Below the pieces are notes generated by a model that saw only the letters and a list, made by a program, of their open reading frames with translations, was not told the DNA's origin and made no database searches. The translations under genes and the position numbers were made by a program. From NCBI GenBank assembly GCA_950295325.1, contig OX485805.1:55328758-55392757 (forward strand): a stretch of DNA of 64,000 nt. Reading direction: 5' to 3'. Origin of the DNA: Polytrichum commune (Eukaryota > Streptophyta > Polytrichopsida > Polytrichales > Polytrichaceae). Shown in pieces: positions 24,459-35,195 of the stretch; position 1 is the stretch's first letter, and every line of letters begins with the position of its first letter.

Positions 24459-26243
24459 TCAATAGCACACGATCTGCTTCATGTAGGAAGGGTTTGTAGC
24501 ATAAACTTCCGAGTCTTGGTAGTCGCTCTCGTATCGGGAGGGGTAGCTCTGGCTCGGCCTGTATTCGTTGTACGAGTATCGGTAGTCATCGCGCTCGTAG
24601 CCATATCCAGGCTGGTGATAGTAATCTCCTCCACGGCTATACTGGTCTCGGCCATTGTATTCGCGGTAGTCACGGCCATCTCTCATTACATCGTGATCAT
24701 TGTAGCCGCTGCCTCTCATGTTGTAGTCTCGGTACACTTGTGGACTGCTTGCGTAGTAATCGTTCGGTACGAACGTTGTAGTGGAGCCTGCTCGGCCAGG
24801 GTTGTAACCTGAGGAGCGGTGGTAGTCACGGTGGATCTGCGGGCTGCTTGCGTACTCCACCGGTCCGGAAAGGTAACGAGGTGCGGAGTCGTAGTAGTGG
24901 TCACGGCCATGGCCATGGCGGTACTCATTGTGCTTGTAGCTAAGCGGAGAGAACAGGGAGCCGATGAGGCTTGTGCTCTGCGGCTTCTTGTACTTGCTGT
25001 GGCCATAGCCGCCGTAGACGGAGTGGCCTCTATTGTTGTAAGACTCGGTTGCGAGGAGCGCTGCGTTCTTGTCCACCTTCTTTGCCTTCTTCATCAGGTC
25101 GTGCGTGTTGGCGTTGCCGAACACGGTTACCAGCGATCGCCCTGGATCGGTGATCACGTCTTGCACACCTGCAAAGTGTCAAGAAACTTTAGAATCTCTA
25201 GCCATAAGTGTTCTTTAAATCTTTGAATTGCAGAGGATGCTTTTAGTTCACGTCTTGCACACCTGCAAATTATCAAGAACTTCAAGAAACTTTAGCATCT
25301 CCACTTCTAGTTGTCTTTTCTTTGGACCGGATCCCTTGTTAACTTTAATTTTCCTGTTTCTGTTTTTGTTTCTGCATGTTTTGGTTTTCTTTTCTCGGCA
25401 CTTGACTTTCAAGCAGGTTCAGCAGAATGTGAAGAGGGCAGCTCTGACACTCACCGGAGAGCTTCTCAATGCCTTCTTGAGCTTTGTTTTCGCATTTGGC
25501 ACAGCACATGGTGACCTTCAGGTCAGTTCTCTGCACCAACCATGACACAGAACAAGATCAGCGTCCAGCCTTCAAGGTGCATCATCATCCTCAACTCATG
25601 TGCTAATTTTTTTTCCTTCGAAAAAAGAAAACAAAAAAACTTGAGGAGTTGAGGAGCAGCCGAATTTGATGAGAATTTAAGAAGACTCGCCATCGTCCAG
25701 ACTGGACAAATTCTAAACTTCTAAGTCAGAGTGCTCTCTAAGGCATGATTAACCGTGACTCCGCCATGTAAATGGGAATAGCCCTTAAGGTATGTAATTC
25801 CGACACCCCGCACGCACACAATGAGTTTGAGAATCATTAATTTTCTGGATCTTGAGGACTGGAGACTTTCTTTCTGTGCAAAATCGTAAAGGAAATTATG
25901 TATTACCGGTGACATGCCGCCGCCTCCGCCACCGTAGCCATAATTCGAAGTGGAGTCCCGCCCCATCCAGTGGTGTTCCCGCTGTCGGGGAATGATCTGC
26001 ACATCATTAAACCACATGAGAAAATCAGGGGAAAAAGAAATAGATAAAACCTCCTACATCAAAACACAACAAAAAATCAAACTCAAAGACTAGTGTCACA
26101 GTTTCCAGCTCCAAAGCTGATGATGACTCGGGGAGTATATATAACCAGCTCAAATATCATCAAGTCACCATGAACTATAAACTCATCAACTACTCAGCTA
26201 GAAACTGCAAGAAGATCATTTCCTCAAAATTCCTCACCTCCAT
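24459..26243 (-). CDS. Heavy-metal-associated (HMA) domain protein, HPP/HIPP-like, four coding exons
   Basis: Spliced minus-strand gene. Coding exons: 26243-26238 (ATGGAG only), 25996-25907, 25530-25455 and 25168-24459, totalling 882 bp or 293 residues. Introns of 241, 376 and 286 bp all have GT-AG borders and phases that keep one frame. Residues 1-32 are polar and glycine-rich. Residues 33 to about 97 form one HMA ferredoxin-like domain beginning RTDLKVTMCCAKCE, with Cys41, Cys42 and Cys45 as the metal site, and FGNANTHDLMKKAKKV near its end. Residues 98-293 are Tyr/Arg/Gly/Ser-rich, probably disordered, with an internal duplication (YASSPQIHRDYHRSSGY and YASSPQVYRDYNMRGSGY). By family, such proteins bind copper, zinc or cadmium in the cytosol or nucleus as metallochaperones. 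The C-terminus QIVCY lacks the CaaX isoprenylation box of true HIPPs, so HPP is the safer label. Plus-strand frames over this region are shadows. Confidence 0.9.
25245..25310 (-). other. Duplicated decoy splice acceptor in the last intron
   Basis: The true acceptor, TTTGCAG then GTGTGCAAGACGTGATC (exon start 25168), has a near copy 94 bp upstream: TTTGCAG then GTGTGCAAGACGTGAAC (exon would start 25262). The flanking intron words (AGAAACTTTAG, ATCTC) are duplicated too. Splicing to the upstream copy would give VQDVN then a TAA stop within the HMA domain. Confidence 0.8.
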
Positions 26244-26317
26244 CGCAGCTGCTGGGACAAAGGCAAACACACAGCAGATTCAACCGATCAACCGACGTCA
26301 AACTCCTTCAACTCTGG

Positions 26318-26398
26318 TCACTGATCTCCGGAAGAAATGGGTCCACAAATTCGCAAAAACATCTGATGAAAGTTTTGCAACTCGTGAATGGGAATCAT
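26318..26398 (-). promoter_or_regulatory. Candidate upstream ORF in the HMA gene leader
   Basis: Between the putative transcription start and the main ATG is a 26-codon frame (MIPIHELQNF... to GDQ, then TGA). If present in the mature leader it would reduce translation of the main frame. Whether the leader is spliced here is unknown. Confidence 0.4.
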
Positions 26399-26518
26399 GT
26401 GATGAGAACGTGGATTTGCAAGATGAAGCAGTTTTGGGTGAAGAATGCGACGAGAGCGAAGCAGATTAGACAGATGAGAACACCGTTGTTGGTTGCTAAA
26501 GAGCGAAGAAGGAGACTC

Positions 26519-26530
26519 CTTCTTATACTA
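26519..26530 (-). promoter_or_regulatory. Candidate TATA box of the HMA gene
   Basis: On the minus strand, AGTATAAGAAGG lies about 280 nt upstream of the ATG and is followed by a pyrimidine patch CTCCTTCTTCGCTC. This would place transcription start near 26490-26500 and give a leader of roughly 250 nt. Confidence 0.45.
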
Positions 26531-26637
26531 CAGGAACGCAAATGAGTTTTTCGTTTCGGGGCCTTTTCACTGCCCGTGCCCGCAGCCCCCTGCCCCAGCC
26601 CCAGAGAATGGACTCAATAGAGGTCTTCGTATGAGTC

Positions 26638-26688
26638 TTGAGTATTGAGTATTGAGTATTGAGTATAGTGACCGTATAGTGACCGTAT
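26638..26688. repeat. TTGAGTA x4 then TAGTGACCGTA x2 mini-tandem
   Basis: Four 7-bp TTGAGTA units followed by two 11-bp TAGTGACCGTA units, about 110-160 bp upstream of the candidate TATA box of the HMA gene. Confidence 0.9.
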
Positions 26689-26699
26689 AAAATATCGTA

Positions 26700-29600
26700 T
26701 AATTCTCTTCTTTGGCTTCAAGTTTACTTCTTCTTTGAATGGTGTTGTAATATTCCGGCCTCCCTAAAGGGACCGGGTCGCCATTTGCTAGTGTCCACAA
26801 AACCGTAGAATCTTGGACGGGATTAAAAATGGAGGGCGATGATATTGTGTGGGCGGATGTGGGAATTCACCCGATTTATTAAAATGGGTGGTCACGAATC
26901 TCGAGGCCCTAGGTTTGCTATTGAATCTAGAGAAATTGTATCAAAATGGTAATCATATGCACGTTGCTCAAAGCCTCGAGCCTTGACATGCGTGTGAAGT
27001 GGAGTTGCCTCCTCATAATGGAGATTCATGTGGTATTTTTATAGGGGGTTTATTGTAACTTATGTCCATTTAAAACCAATGTTTTGGAGACTTGAACCCT
27101 TTGAGGTTCAAGTGGAAATCGGCTTTGTAACCAATGCAATATCTAGGTGGAGTAGACCCACGAAATCCATGTGGGATGATATTTGAGCTTTCTTTCAAGT
27201 TAGTCGGAAACACCGATGGCTATTAACCCCTATTGAATATCTTCAAGGTCAAGTCCCGGCCTTGAATTGCACAAAAAAACGTAGAATAGTTGAATGACAT
27301 ATATAACATCAAGAAATGGTATGAGGCGCATTATAAATCTTACTTAAAAAGAAATTTGGGTTTGCATTTGTAGTAGTTGTATTGTTTATAATTTGGGCCA
27401 CCGTGGTCACTTACAAGTATGTCTTCATTTATTCTTTGAAATGGTTGTAGAAGCTACATTTTAGAAATCATACCGCAACTTGGTTGTGTGATTGAGTTCA
27501 ATGGGCTTGGTTTACTTGGAGAATTGTGCCACCATGGTCCTATGAAAATCCTCCCTCTTGGGAGATTCAACGTTGAACCCTACCGCTCAAAACCTTGCAA
27601 AAAAAAATAGTATTTTTGGCGGAGACATAATAACTTGGAAAGATGCAACTTGTAACTGCATAATTTGAGGAGGTTCTTTTTCTAGGCTTGGCCATGGTTT
27701 TAAACATAAAGACCCAGGTCGAATGTCCCTATGTGATTTGGAAATTGCATTTTGGAATGTCAAACATCAATTTTTTCCCAAAAAATGCAAAATGTTACAC
27801 CAAAGTTGTCATTATTCTCTCCGAGAAAAATCCAAGCTTGACACCAAATTCACCATGCCAAGCTATTCGGTTCGGCATCAACAAACAAAACAACCACACA
27901 AGAATACAAAAATAGAAAATCCCATTTACCACATCCGATCATCACATTGGGTAGCAACATGCATAATTCCATGTGGTAAGCTTACTTTGACACAATAAAA
28001 TGTTCAACTAAAGAGCATGGGTGAATGTATATAATAACACCTACCAATGGGGGGTGAACTGGGGGAGGGGAAGAGTGAAAAAAATGATTCCTATTGTAGA
28101 GCGTGGGGATTGTTATTTTTAGTCAACAAATTCACTAAATCAAGGGAGAAACCTAAATTGAGCTTAAAAATGGGATGAATCTACAACAGGATATAGAGGG
28201 GAATTTCTACTATTACCCCCTCAATACTTGGGGTTGTGAAACCAAACGGAAAGCATAACCTATGCAAGGATTCCATGTTGGCGTCCATCACGTTGCATGA
28301 TGTCCTATGATAGCAACAAGACACTAGACTCAAAAAAATCACATCGGCAGGGTAAAATTCACTAGTTTACCTAGGGGTAAACTAACACGATCAAATGCTT
28401 GGTTAACGATTTGATTGACTACAAGATAGAAAATGATATAGGAATCAATTGTACGGGGGAATTTTTTTAATAAATTATAAATAATATATTTGACCATTAC
28501 ATCTTGTTAGCTACAAGATCTTAAAGTCCAAAATTTAAGAATTTTTTTTTTGTGGTTCAACATCTGACTAGCAAGCTGATTGTTGAAGACAACTAAGAGT
28601 AGTCAACTTGGATTAGTCGGCTAGCAATCAACTTCTAAAGGAAAAAAATCCAAACAATTAAAAAATTCCAAAAAATTGAACCATTAGATTCAACATCCAA
28701 AATGATCCAACAGCCTTGAATTTTTGGAATTTTCGTAACTTTGGAATTTCTTTGTAGAAATTGACTACTAGGTCCAGTAGTAGATACTGGGGCAATCGGC
28801 CCAAAAACTTATTTAAAATTTATTGAGGTTCAAAAATTGCCACAACAAGGGGCATCGTGTCTTAACGTGACACAATGTGACGGTGTCATGTCATTTGTGA
28901 CATGCTATGACAGTCAAAGAGTGCATCGCGCCCATGTGCACATCCCTGGACCTATGATATTTAGGAGACCATGATTACAAGCATCGATTAAAAAATAATA
29001 CTTTAAAAAATAAAATCGTGAACAAAAAAGAAACGACACCTAATGTTTAGAATTTATGGAGTGCAAAGTAAGTTTCTCTTTTGGATCTATGCCTCATGAA
29101 GCCTTTCCTTGGTCCTTTCGTCCAAAAGGGGTTGGATCCTTGGGACCGGTAAAGCTCGAAATTATGATTTCGTGGTGGGGCGAACGGGAACATTCGGCAT
29201 CAAGGCCATGTTTGGGCGTCACAAAGTGAAATTTGGGAAGGTCAATGCGGGAATGGACGTACTTTGCACGACAAATGTGTTGGGGACTTAAGGCAAAGAA
29301 TTCGAGTGCTCCAAAAGGTTGAAAGGAAGAAGGAAGAGCATCTTGCACCAGTCCCTCTTTTTATGGACCGGCAATCATTCGTGTGAAAAAAACTAGAATG
29401 GTGGAATGAATGTGAGGCACAATGTCCGATCGTAATAGCAAGCAACCACACTCCGAAAGTGACCAACATTTTGACATCACCACCTTACGTGGGGCTATAA
29501 TCACTATATGTAGGAACTACATCAAATCAAACGATTTTGTTTTATGTAGTGTGGTGATACGGTTAGGGGGATTCACATTGAGAGTCAAACTTCATAATAT

Positions 29601-29855
29601 TCTTCAACACGGTGGAGTTATTATAAGTTCTATACACAGATATTACCTACACATGATATTATAGATACACAAATGTCAAAACTACATGGTTCATTGATCC
29701 CTCCCCTTTATGAGAGAATCCACACACGCAACCCCCCCCCCCTCCCCCTCAATACATACACTGGTTCTTTGGAGGCAAGGGTTTAGGCATCCAACAAGGA
29801 ACGAGTGTATGGGTTGGTTCGTCCAAACCTTCATTATATCTGTCAAATATTGAGA
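26700..29855. other. Gene-free spacer upstream of the HMA gene
   Basis: No frame above about 91 codons and no recognisable domain. A poly-C run occurs at about 29732-29742. No bounded mobile element was identified by eye. Confidence 0.45.
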
Positions 29856-29859
29856 GAAT

Positions 29860-30115
29860 TTAGGATCTAAAAAACATGGTGTGCGCTTAGGATCCGCTAT
29901 CCTAAATCTTGGATCAGCCTATGTGAGGCCAGCTAACCACCCATTCTTGTCGGACAAGCTAGCAAACTAGACTTCAATAACCAGTCGCCACTCTTTGTGT
30001 ATGATAATTTCAGCATTCATAAAAACTTGGGTGGCTTTGTGTTAATTTCCATGAACTCGGGGTTTGGGATTGGAACCGTGGTTTCCTTTACTTTACTTTA
30101 GAAATAACTAATATT
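29860..30115 (+). repeat. Dispersed repeat R1, copy 2
   Basis: Matches 9225-9605 through CCACTCTTTGTGTATG, AACTTGGGTGGCTTTGTGTT and the final TTTAGAAATAAC/CTACAAATAAC stretch. Upstream (29785-29815) is GGCATCCAACAAGGAACGAG, which also occurs at 55150 beside a Copia-like LTR. Confidence 0.6.
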
Positions 30116-30224
30116 CATGAAGTTGGACATTTGCGATCCACAGAGCAAGCTCAACCTATTGAAGAATGTTATGTTATTAATATACAAACAAGTGTAGTAG
30201 AAATAAAGCTTAAATTTGAACCAA

Positions 30225-30300
30225 TCAAGAATTGAGCTGAGTGATCAACACTAGGCTAACGGGCTCACGTTCATGTCGGTACCTAGCTACGGGTGTTACT
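30225..30300 (+). mobile_element. Truncated SINE 3' end, copy 3
   Basis: AGGCTAACGGGCTCACGTTC matches the 3' end of the 19698 SINE, followed by a T/C-rich tail (TTTTTCTTCTTCTTTTTC). Confidence 0.4.
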
Positions 30301-30356
30301 TTTTCTTCTTCTTTTTCTTTTATATTGAGTTGACATCTTGAACATACCAACCTCGA

Positions 30357-30533
30357 TAACATTATTAAGCAATGTGCATATGTTCACGTGGGCCTTGAGA
30401 ATATAACCATGGGATGCCCCAACCTAGTATAATGAGACTCAAATTAAGTCTGAATTTGCATTGGGTTGGGGCATCCCATGGTTATGTTCTCAGGGCCCAC
30501 ATGAAGGAGCACACACTGCTTAATATTGTTATG
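30357..30533. repeat. Long imperfect hairpin, ~70-bp arms, ~38-nt loop
   Basis: Left arm words TATTAAGCA, GTGGGCC, GAGAAYATAACCATGGGATG and CCCCAACC occur in reverse complement on the right. The central 30-odd bases pair almost perfectly; the outer arms have scattered mismatches. It could be a foldback MITE (ends TAACATTATTAAGC) or a small-RNA precursor. No coding role. Confidence 0.85.
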
Positions 30534-30539
30534 CTAGTT

Positions 30540-33255
30540 GTCATAGAGGCCACACTTGAAAGTGCGGTGTTGTAGCATTCACAGTGGAGAAGCTTCCTTG
30601 CAAGGATGTGCGACCAACTAAACCATATATAATTCAAAACATACAAGAACACAATATATAAGCAATCCTATAAATCCTCAAAATATGAGTCACCCTCACG
30701 ATACTCACAAAAAAGTGCCAATTTAAAGGTTGAGATAGACAACCCTTATCAATTACATTTCTTATTGAAGACACCTATATGTGAGTGGTATGTGGTTTGG
30801 TGTGGCTCCAATAAATGATATCAAATATACATGTGTTTGAATGAGATTGAAGTGTGTGTTCAAAATATGACAACCCTTTCAAGTTAGATAGTCAACATAA
30901 TTGGGTGGACTTGTCACCTATATGACCGTTTAATGATCACAAGAATATTCACATTGATAATGTATAAGATAGCCATTATAGGCTTCAAAATTTATGAGGA
31001 AAGTGACTACAACCTCAATTTGGATAGTCTACTAGTCATCTCGTACTAATTGTACTCATAGGACCATGGTGCCACAACTAACAACTATAGATTTGTTGAT
31101 GAAAATATTTGGAGTTTGAGCTTGTGATTTGAAATTAGAATCGGGCTTCAAACTAAATTGGGACACAACACCTAGTACCTAACTCACAAAGCAACGTGAA
31201 ATGAAATTAATTCAAAAGTCCGGGAAGCCAAAAGGCTTATGGGACTAAAAGTAGTACATTGAGATAATGACAAAAAGATGATCCCTTATAGTAACCGAGT
31301 GCAGTGGCCTCCGTGGATAAAGACTAGAATAAATTTGGTGGTTCAATTGGACGAAAGATTTGAGGCTGCCTAGTACAACATTTTGAAGTAGACATGCAAA
31401 CCAAAGTTAAGTTATGGTTGTTAATTGCAAGACATCATGGCTTTTCAAATGACATGATTGACTTGGAAGTGGATGATTGAGTATTACTTCTGAATGCTTG
31501 AATGGATGATGAACTCATATACAAAGAGCCCAACGCATCTCATGCTTTGTGGAGTCTAGGTAAACTCGTTCATCGTAGATGATGGGGCTCCGGTAATAAC
31601 AAACTCCCATTTGATTGAAGGCCAATTCATTAAAAGTGGAAGCCGTTGTCTGAGAAGGATCTCTCACGTCATTTTTTAGAACTGAATAACTTAGATTTTA
31701 AGAAAATAAAATAGTTCGTTACCTTCCTAATGGATGAGTTTATTTGGACACCTTGAAGTTGTAACCAACCCAACACAATAGAATACCTGCATTTTCACAT
31801 TCAACCAATTTGATCCCTTCATAACAATTGGGATGAATAAAATATGGCCGCAAATTTATTAATGACTTGTTTTGCCAACGCCCCCTACATCCTAGATGGA
31901 CGGGTTTACATTATAAAGTTAGCCTTAAAGTCTCTCAGAAGAACATGTTTTTGGTAGGGAGTTCCTCCCCACTTTTGACGTTTAATCATGTTTCACAAGT
32001 ATTTTAGAACTATCAAAACCCCTAATTTTGGTAAAACAAAAAGGAGGCATTTGACTAAGGCTAAAAGATAGCTATTTAAAACGAATTTCGTGGATTTTTT
32101 TTGAAGGCATCTACAATTGTGATCTCTCGAACGTTTGACAACGAGTTCATTTTTAAATAGTTGTCTTTCAAGCAATGTGAAACGCCTTCTTTTTATCTCA
32201 CCAAAAGCAAGAATTCTGACACCACTTGAACTCTTCTTGAACATTATAAAATGTCAAAAGTGAGGAGAATCTCCCTACCAACACACAAGTTCTTAAGACA
32301 CTTCAAAATTAACTCTAATTGCTTCATGTCCAATGGGGACCCAATGTCCCCCCTCCCCTTACACTAGAGCTTGAGTGGAGAGCTCGAACTTGCAATTTGG
32401 ATGTTTGACATTCCACTTTACCAAGCTTTCATCCCCGACTTATACTATTGAGAGTTTGACCGGCCTTCCATGCCTCAATAGTTTAAGCAACTGTAAAGTG
32501 GTTCTATTCAAAGTCAGATTTTAAGGAAGGCAAGGTTACTAAACAAAGGGGAATTTGTGAGCAGCCGAAAAGGTGCTTGAAAGCCCATCAACATAAACAA
32601 AAAGCTCGAACTCTTGCCAACCCCAAGCAACTTTCGTACGGAGGAGAGCTTGTTATCGTTGTCCACATGGAGAACCATGAAGATGCTCTCCACGCGTTGT
32701 AAGTTAAACCTCATTAAAATAAAAACCTAAAAAATCTTGGCTTCAAAGCTCAAGTGTAAGGTGGACATGCGTAAATTAGCAAGCATAAGTCTTTTCTTTT
32801 CTTTTTTCTTTTCATTCATTGCTAACAAGAGTGACTTGTTTCTTCAAGCTCTCATGGGATTGTCTTGAAAATAAAAACAAGATTCTTGAGCTCCAACTCG
32901 ATCCTATTGGGTTTGGAAGTTGGGATGGGCATGTGGCCTTAATGTTAACCCGTATTAGTATCATCCAATATCAAGTTGTTGGAGTGATGTGGCCTTAATG
33001 GAAAAGGGGGCCTAACATTTTGCTCAAGATGCTTCCATGTACGCACACTCTTTTAATTATTTTCATCCACAACACATGGCACATGTATCCACTATTTCCA
33101 TACGATTATAAATAGTTTAGTGATGGTTGCTTATCACTCATTGGAGAAGAATTTTCATGAGAGCATTGCAATTGATTTCATTTCATTGACTCTCATTGTA
33201 TTTTTACATGGTGTGTTTCGTTCTAAATGTCCATGAAGAAGTAATAACCCCTTCT
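30540..33255. other. Gene-free spacer
   Basis: Contains dispersed repeat R5 (31546-31700) but no supported gene. Minus-strand frames at 31993-32244 and 32514-32714 have no recognisable domain. Confidence 0.45.
31546..31700 (+). repeat. Dispersed repeat R5, copy 1
   Basis: Words CTAGGTAAACTCGTTCATCG, TTGATTGAAGGCCAATTCATT and ACTTAGATTTTAAGAAAAT recur in order, diverged, at 43838-44000, 51455-51610 and 58185-58310. It may be part of an LTR; its ends are undefined. Confidence 0.45.
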
Positions 33256-33261
33256 CTACTA

Positions 33262-33483
33262 CACTAAATATGATATTTAGTGTGACTTACTATTTGGAAT
33301 TACGCAATGCTATATCTATTTACTGTATATCTCATAGTTTATCAACAAATGTTAAATTGGTGGTTTGGACATTACTATACAGAACATTGACAACTTTACT
33401 TGGTAAAAGAAATGATCAATAGCAAAAAGATACAGCACCGTGTAAAACCAAATAGCAAGTCACACTAAATATCATATTTGGTG
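33262..33483. mobile_element. TA-flanked MITE A
   Basis: 222 bp, flanked by TA on both sides (33260-33261 and 33484-33485). The ends are inverted for about 40 bp. Each end is itself a palindrome: CACTAAATAT, one base, ATATTTAGTG. The interior resembles the element near 61260-61435 (ACCAACA/ATCAACA AATGTTAAATTGG). Tc1/mariner (Stowaway-type) by its TA duplication. Confidence 0.8.
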
Positions 33484-33674
33484 TAGTGATTTTCATAACA
33501 TAACTGGTTTTTTTTTTTTTAGAATCGATTTCAATGCGTGCAAAGATGCAAGTGTATGGGAAACATAACCATGTCAACTTGGAACTGATTAATTTGACAC
33601 TAAAGGTGTGGATATATTGGTCAAGCACGTGATAATAACTTATAATAGTACCACTAGCAACCACTAACTCACTA

Positions 33675-33891
33675 CATCAAATTGTTCTATTAGTGTTGAC
33701 TACCATTTGGAGTTACACGTTCCTATAAATTTTTACCGACACTGTCATTTTTCACCAAGTAAATTATATCATGTTCTTTGATGTGCATACTAACTAATTA
33801 TATAGCTTGAGTAAAAAACCATATGCTCGGTAAAATGTTATAACAATGTGTAATTCCAAATGGTAACCCACACTAATAGGACAAATTAGTG
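33675..33891 (+). mobile_element. TA-flanked MITE B
   Basis: 217 bp between TA dinucleotides (33673-33674, 33892-33893), ends CATCAAATTGTTCTATTAG and complement of CACTAATTTGTCCTATTAG. Its whole length is the reverse complement of MITE C. Confidence 0.8.
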
Positions 33892-34234
33892 TAGTTTGCA
33901 TTCCATTCCCACACTACCCAACGATGACGTACTTAGTGATCTACAAGTTACCCGGCTCGCATTTGAAATTTAAACCACGGGAGTACATAATACTACAACA
34001 ACATACCTAGCTCAAAGTGAAGGCGGGTGACGTTGAGTGCGGGAGTACTATAGAGAGACACTATTTGTGTCTCCACTAGATAGCCATGCAAGGAGCCTCG
34101 GGATTGCGAAAGCCACGTACCAAGGCCCACAAAACTATGTATGTGAGTGGAAACACAAACTCCAAAGATCATGCCGCTTGCCCACTCTAACAAAGCCTAC
34201 CAAAAATATCTCATACCCCACATTCACCCAACTA

Positions 34235-34453
34235 CACTCTATTGTCTTATTAGTGTGGGTTACGATTTGGATTTACGCATTGCTACAACATTTTACCCAG
34301 CGTCTGGTTTTTAACTCAAGCTACAAAATTAGTTAGTATGCATATCAAAGAACACGTTATAGCTTGCTTGGTTAAAAACATGATAGTGTCGGTAAAAAGT
34401 TACAGCAACGTGCAACTCCAAATCGTAACCCACACTAATAGGACAATTCAGTG
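34235..34453 (-). mobile_element. TA-flanked MITE C, inverted relative to B
   Basis: 219 bp between TA dinucleotides (34233-34234, 34454-34455), ends CACTCTATTGTCTTATTAG and complement of CACTGAATTGTCCTATTAG. Internal words such as ACTCAAGCTA, AATTAGTTAGTATGCA and ATCAAAGAACA are the reverse complement of MITE B. Confidence 0.8.
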
Positions 34454-35124
34454 TACTATTGTGCATATTTAACTTTTGTTTTCATAAAGTGTATAGTAAA
34501 TAAGGTCAAAAGTGCGACTAAAATTAATATCTCTAACATTTCATGGACATTTACAATAGTTACTACTCTTATAATGATAGTCACTATAATTTATAATAAT
34601 GTATAAGTAAGACACACTCAAACAGACCCACATGCCCAAAAAATGAAATCGAGTTTATCTTAGTAACTTGGAACGACAAGTCAATGCAATAAATCACTCT
34701 ATATAGAACGTCACACTAATGCCCCTATTTGGTGTAGGTTGCTTTTTTTATTTGTCATGAATTCATCCAAAAAATCGATTTTCTTTTTCAGATCCAACAT
34801 TTCATCAATCAATTTCTTCAAAATGGATCCTTGAGACTAGCATACACCTATGTAATCTTTGACATTTTGATTGTTTGTTTCACATAATGTAACAAGTTAT
34901 TGACATATTTCAAATTAAAATGATGAGTTTAGAGTGGTTGTATATAGTACTCTACAATAAAAGCAAATTCCTACACACAAAATTTGTAATAATCTAATCA
35001 ATATCGTCGTCGTGAGTACTTAACGTGGCTTTCAAGTCCATGAAGTCGAGCGGGCCAATAAGTACGATGAGACTTGACCAAGTAAGGTTGATTCAAATTT
35101 AACTTCATGGCAAGTGCAAGAGTA

Positions 35125-35195
35125 CACTAAAGAAGTATATTTAGTGTTACCAATTCTATTTGTCTTGCTCACTACTAATTGTAAATCGCCCGTTA
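35125..35195 (+). mobile_element. End of a TA-flanked MITE
   Basis: CACTAAAGAAGTATATTTAG follows TA at 35123-35124, and the next 50 bases (CCAATTCTATTTGTCTTGCT and onward to ATCGCCCGT) are the reverse complement of 14030-14090. The right boundary is not identified. Confidence 0.55.

Noticed and set aside
24450-25226. Plus-strand frames of 120 and 135 codons over the HMA gene
   Set aside because: They are antisense to the well-supported last coding exon and share its codon periodicity; no domain of their own.
26170-26469. Plus-strand 99-codon frame with an acidic C-terminus
   Set aside because: It lies antisense to the 5' leader and first exon of the HMA gene, and no plant domain or promoter supports it.
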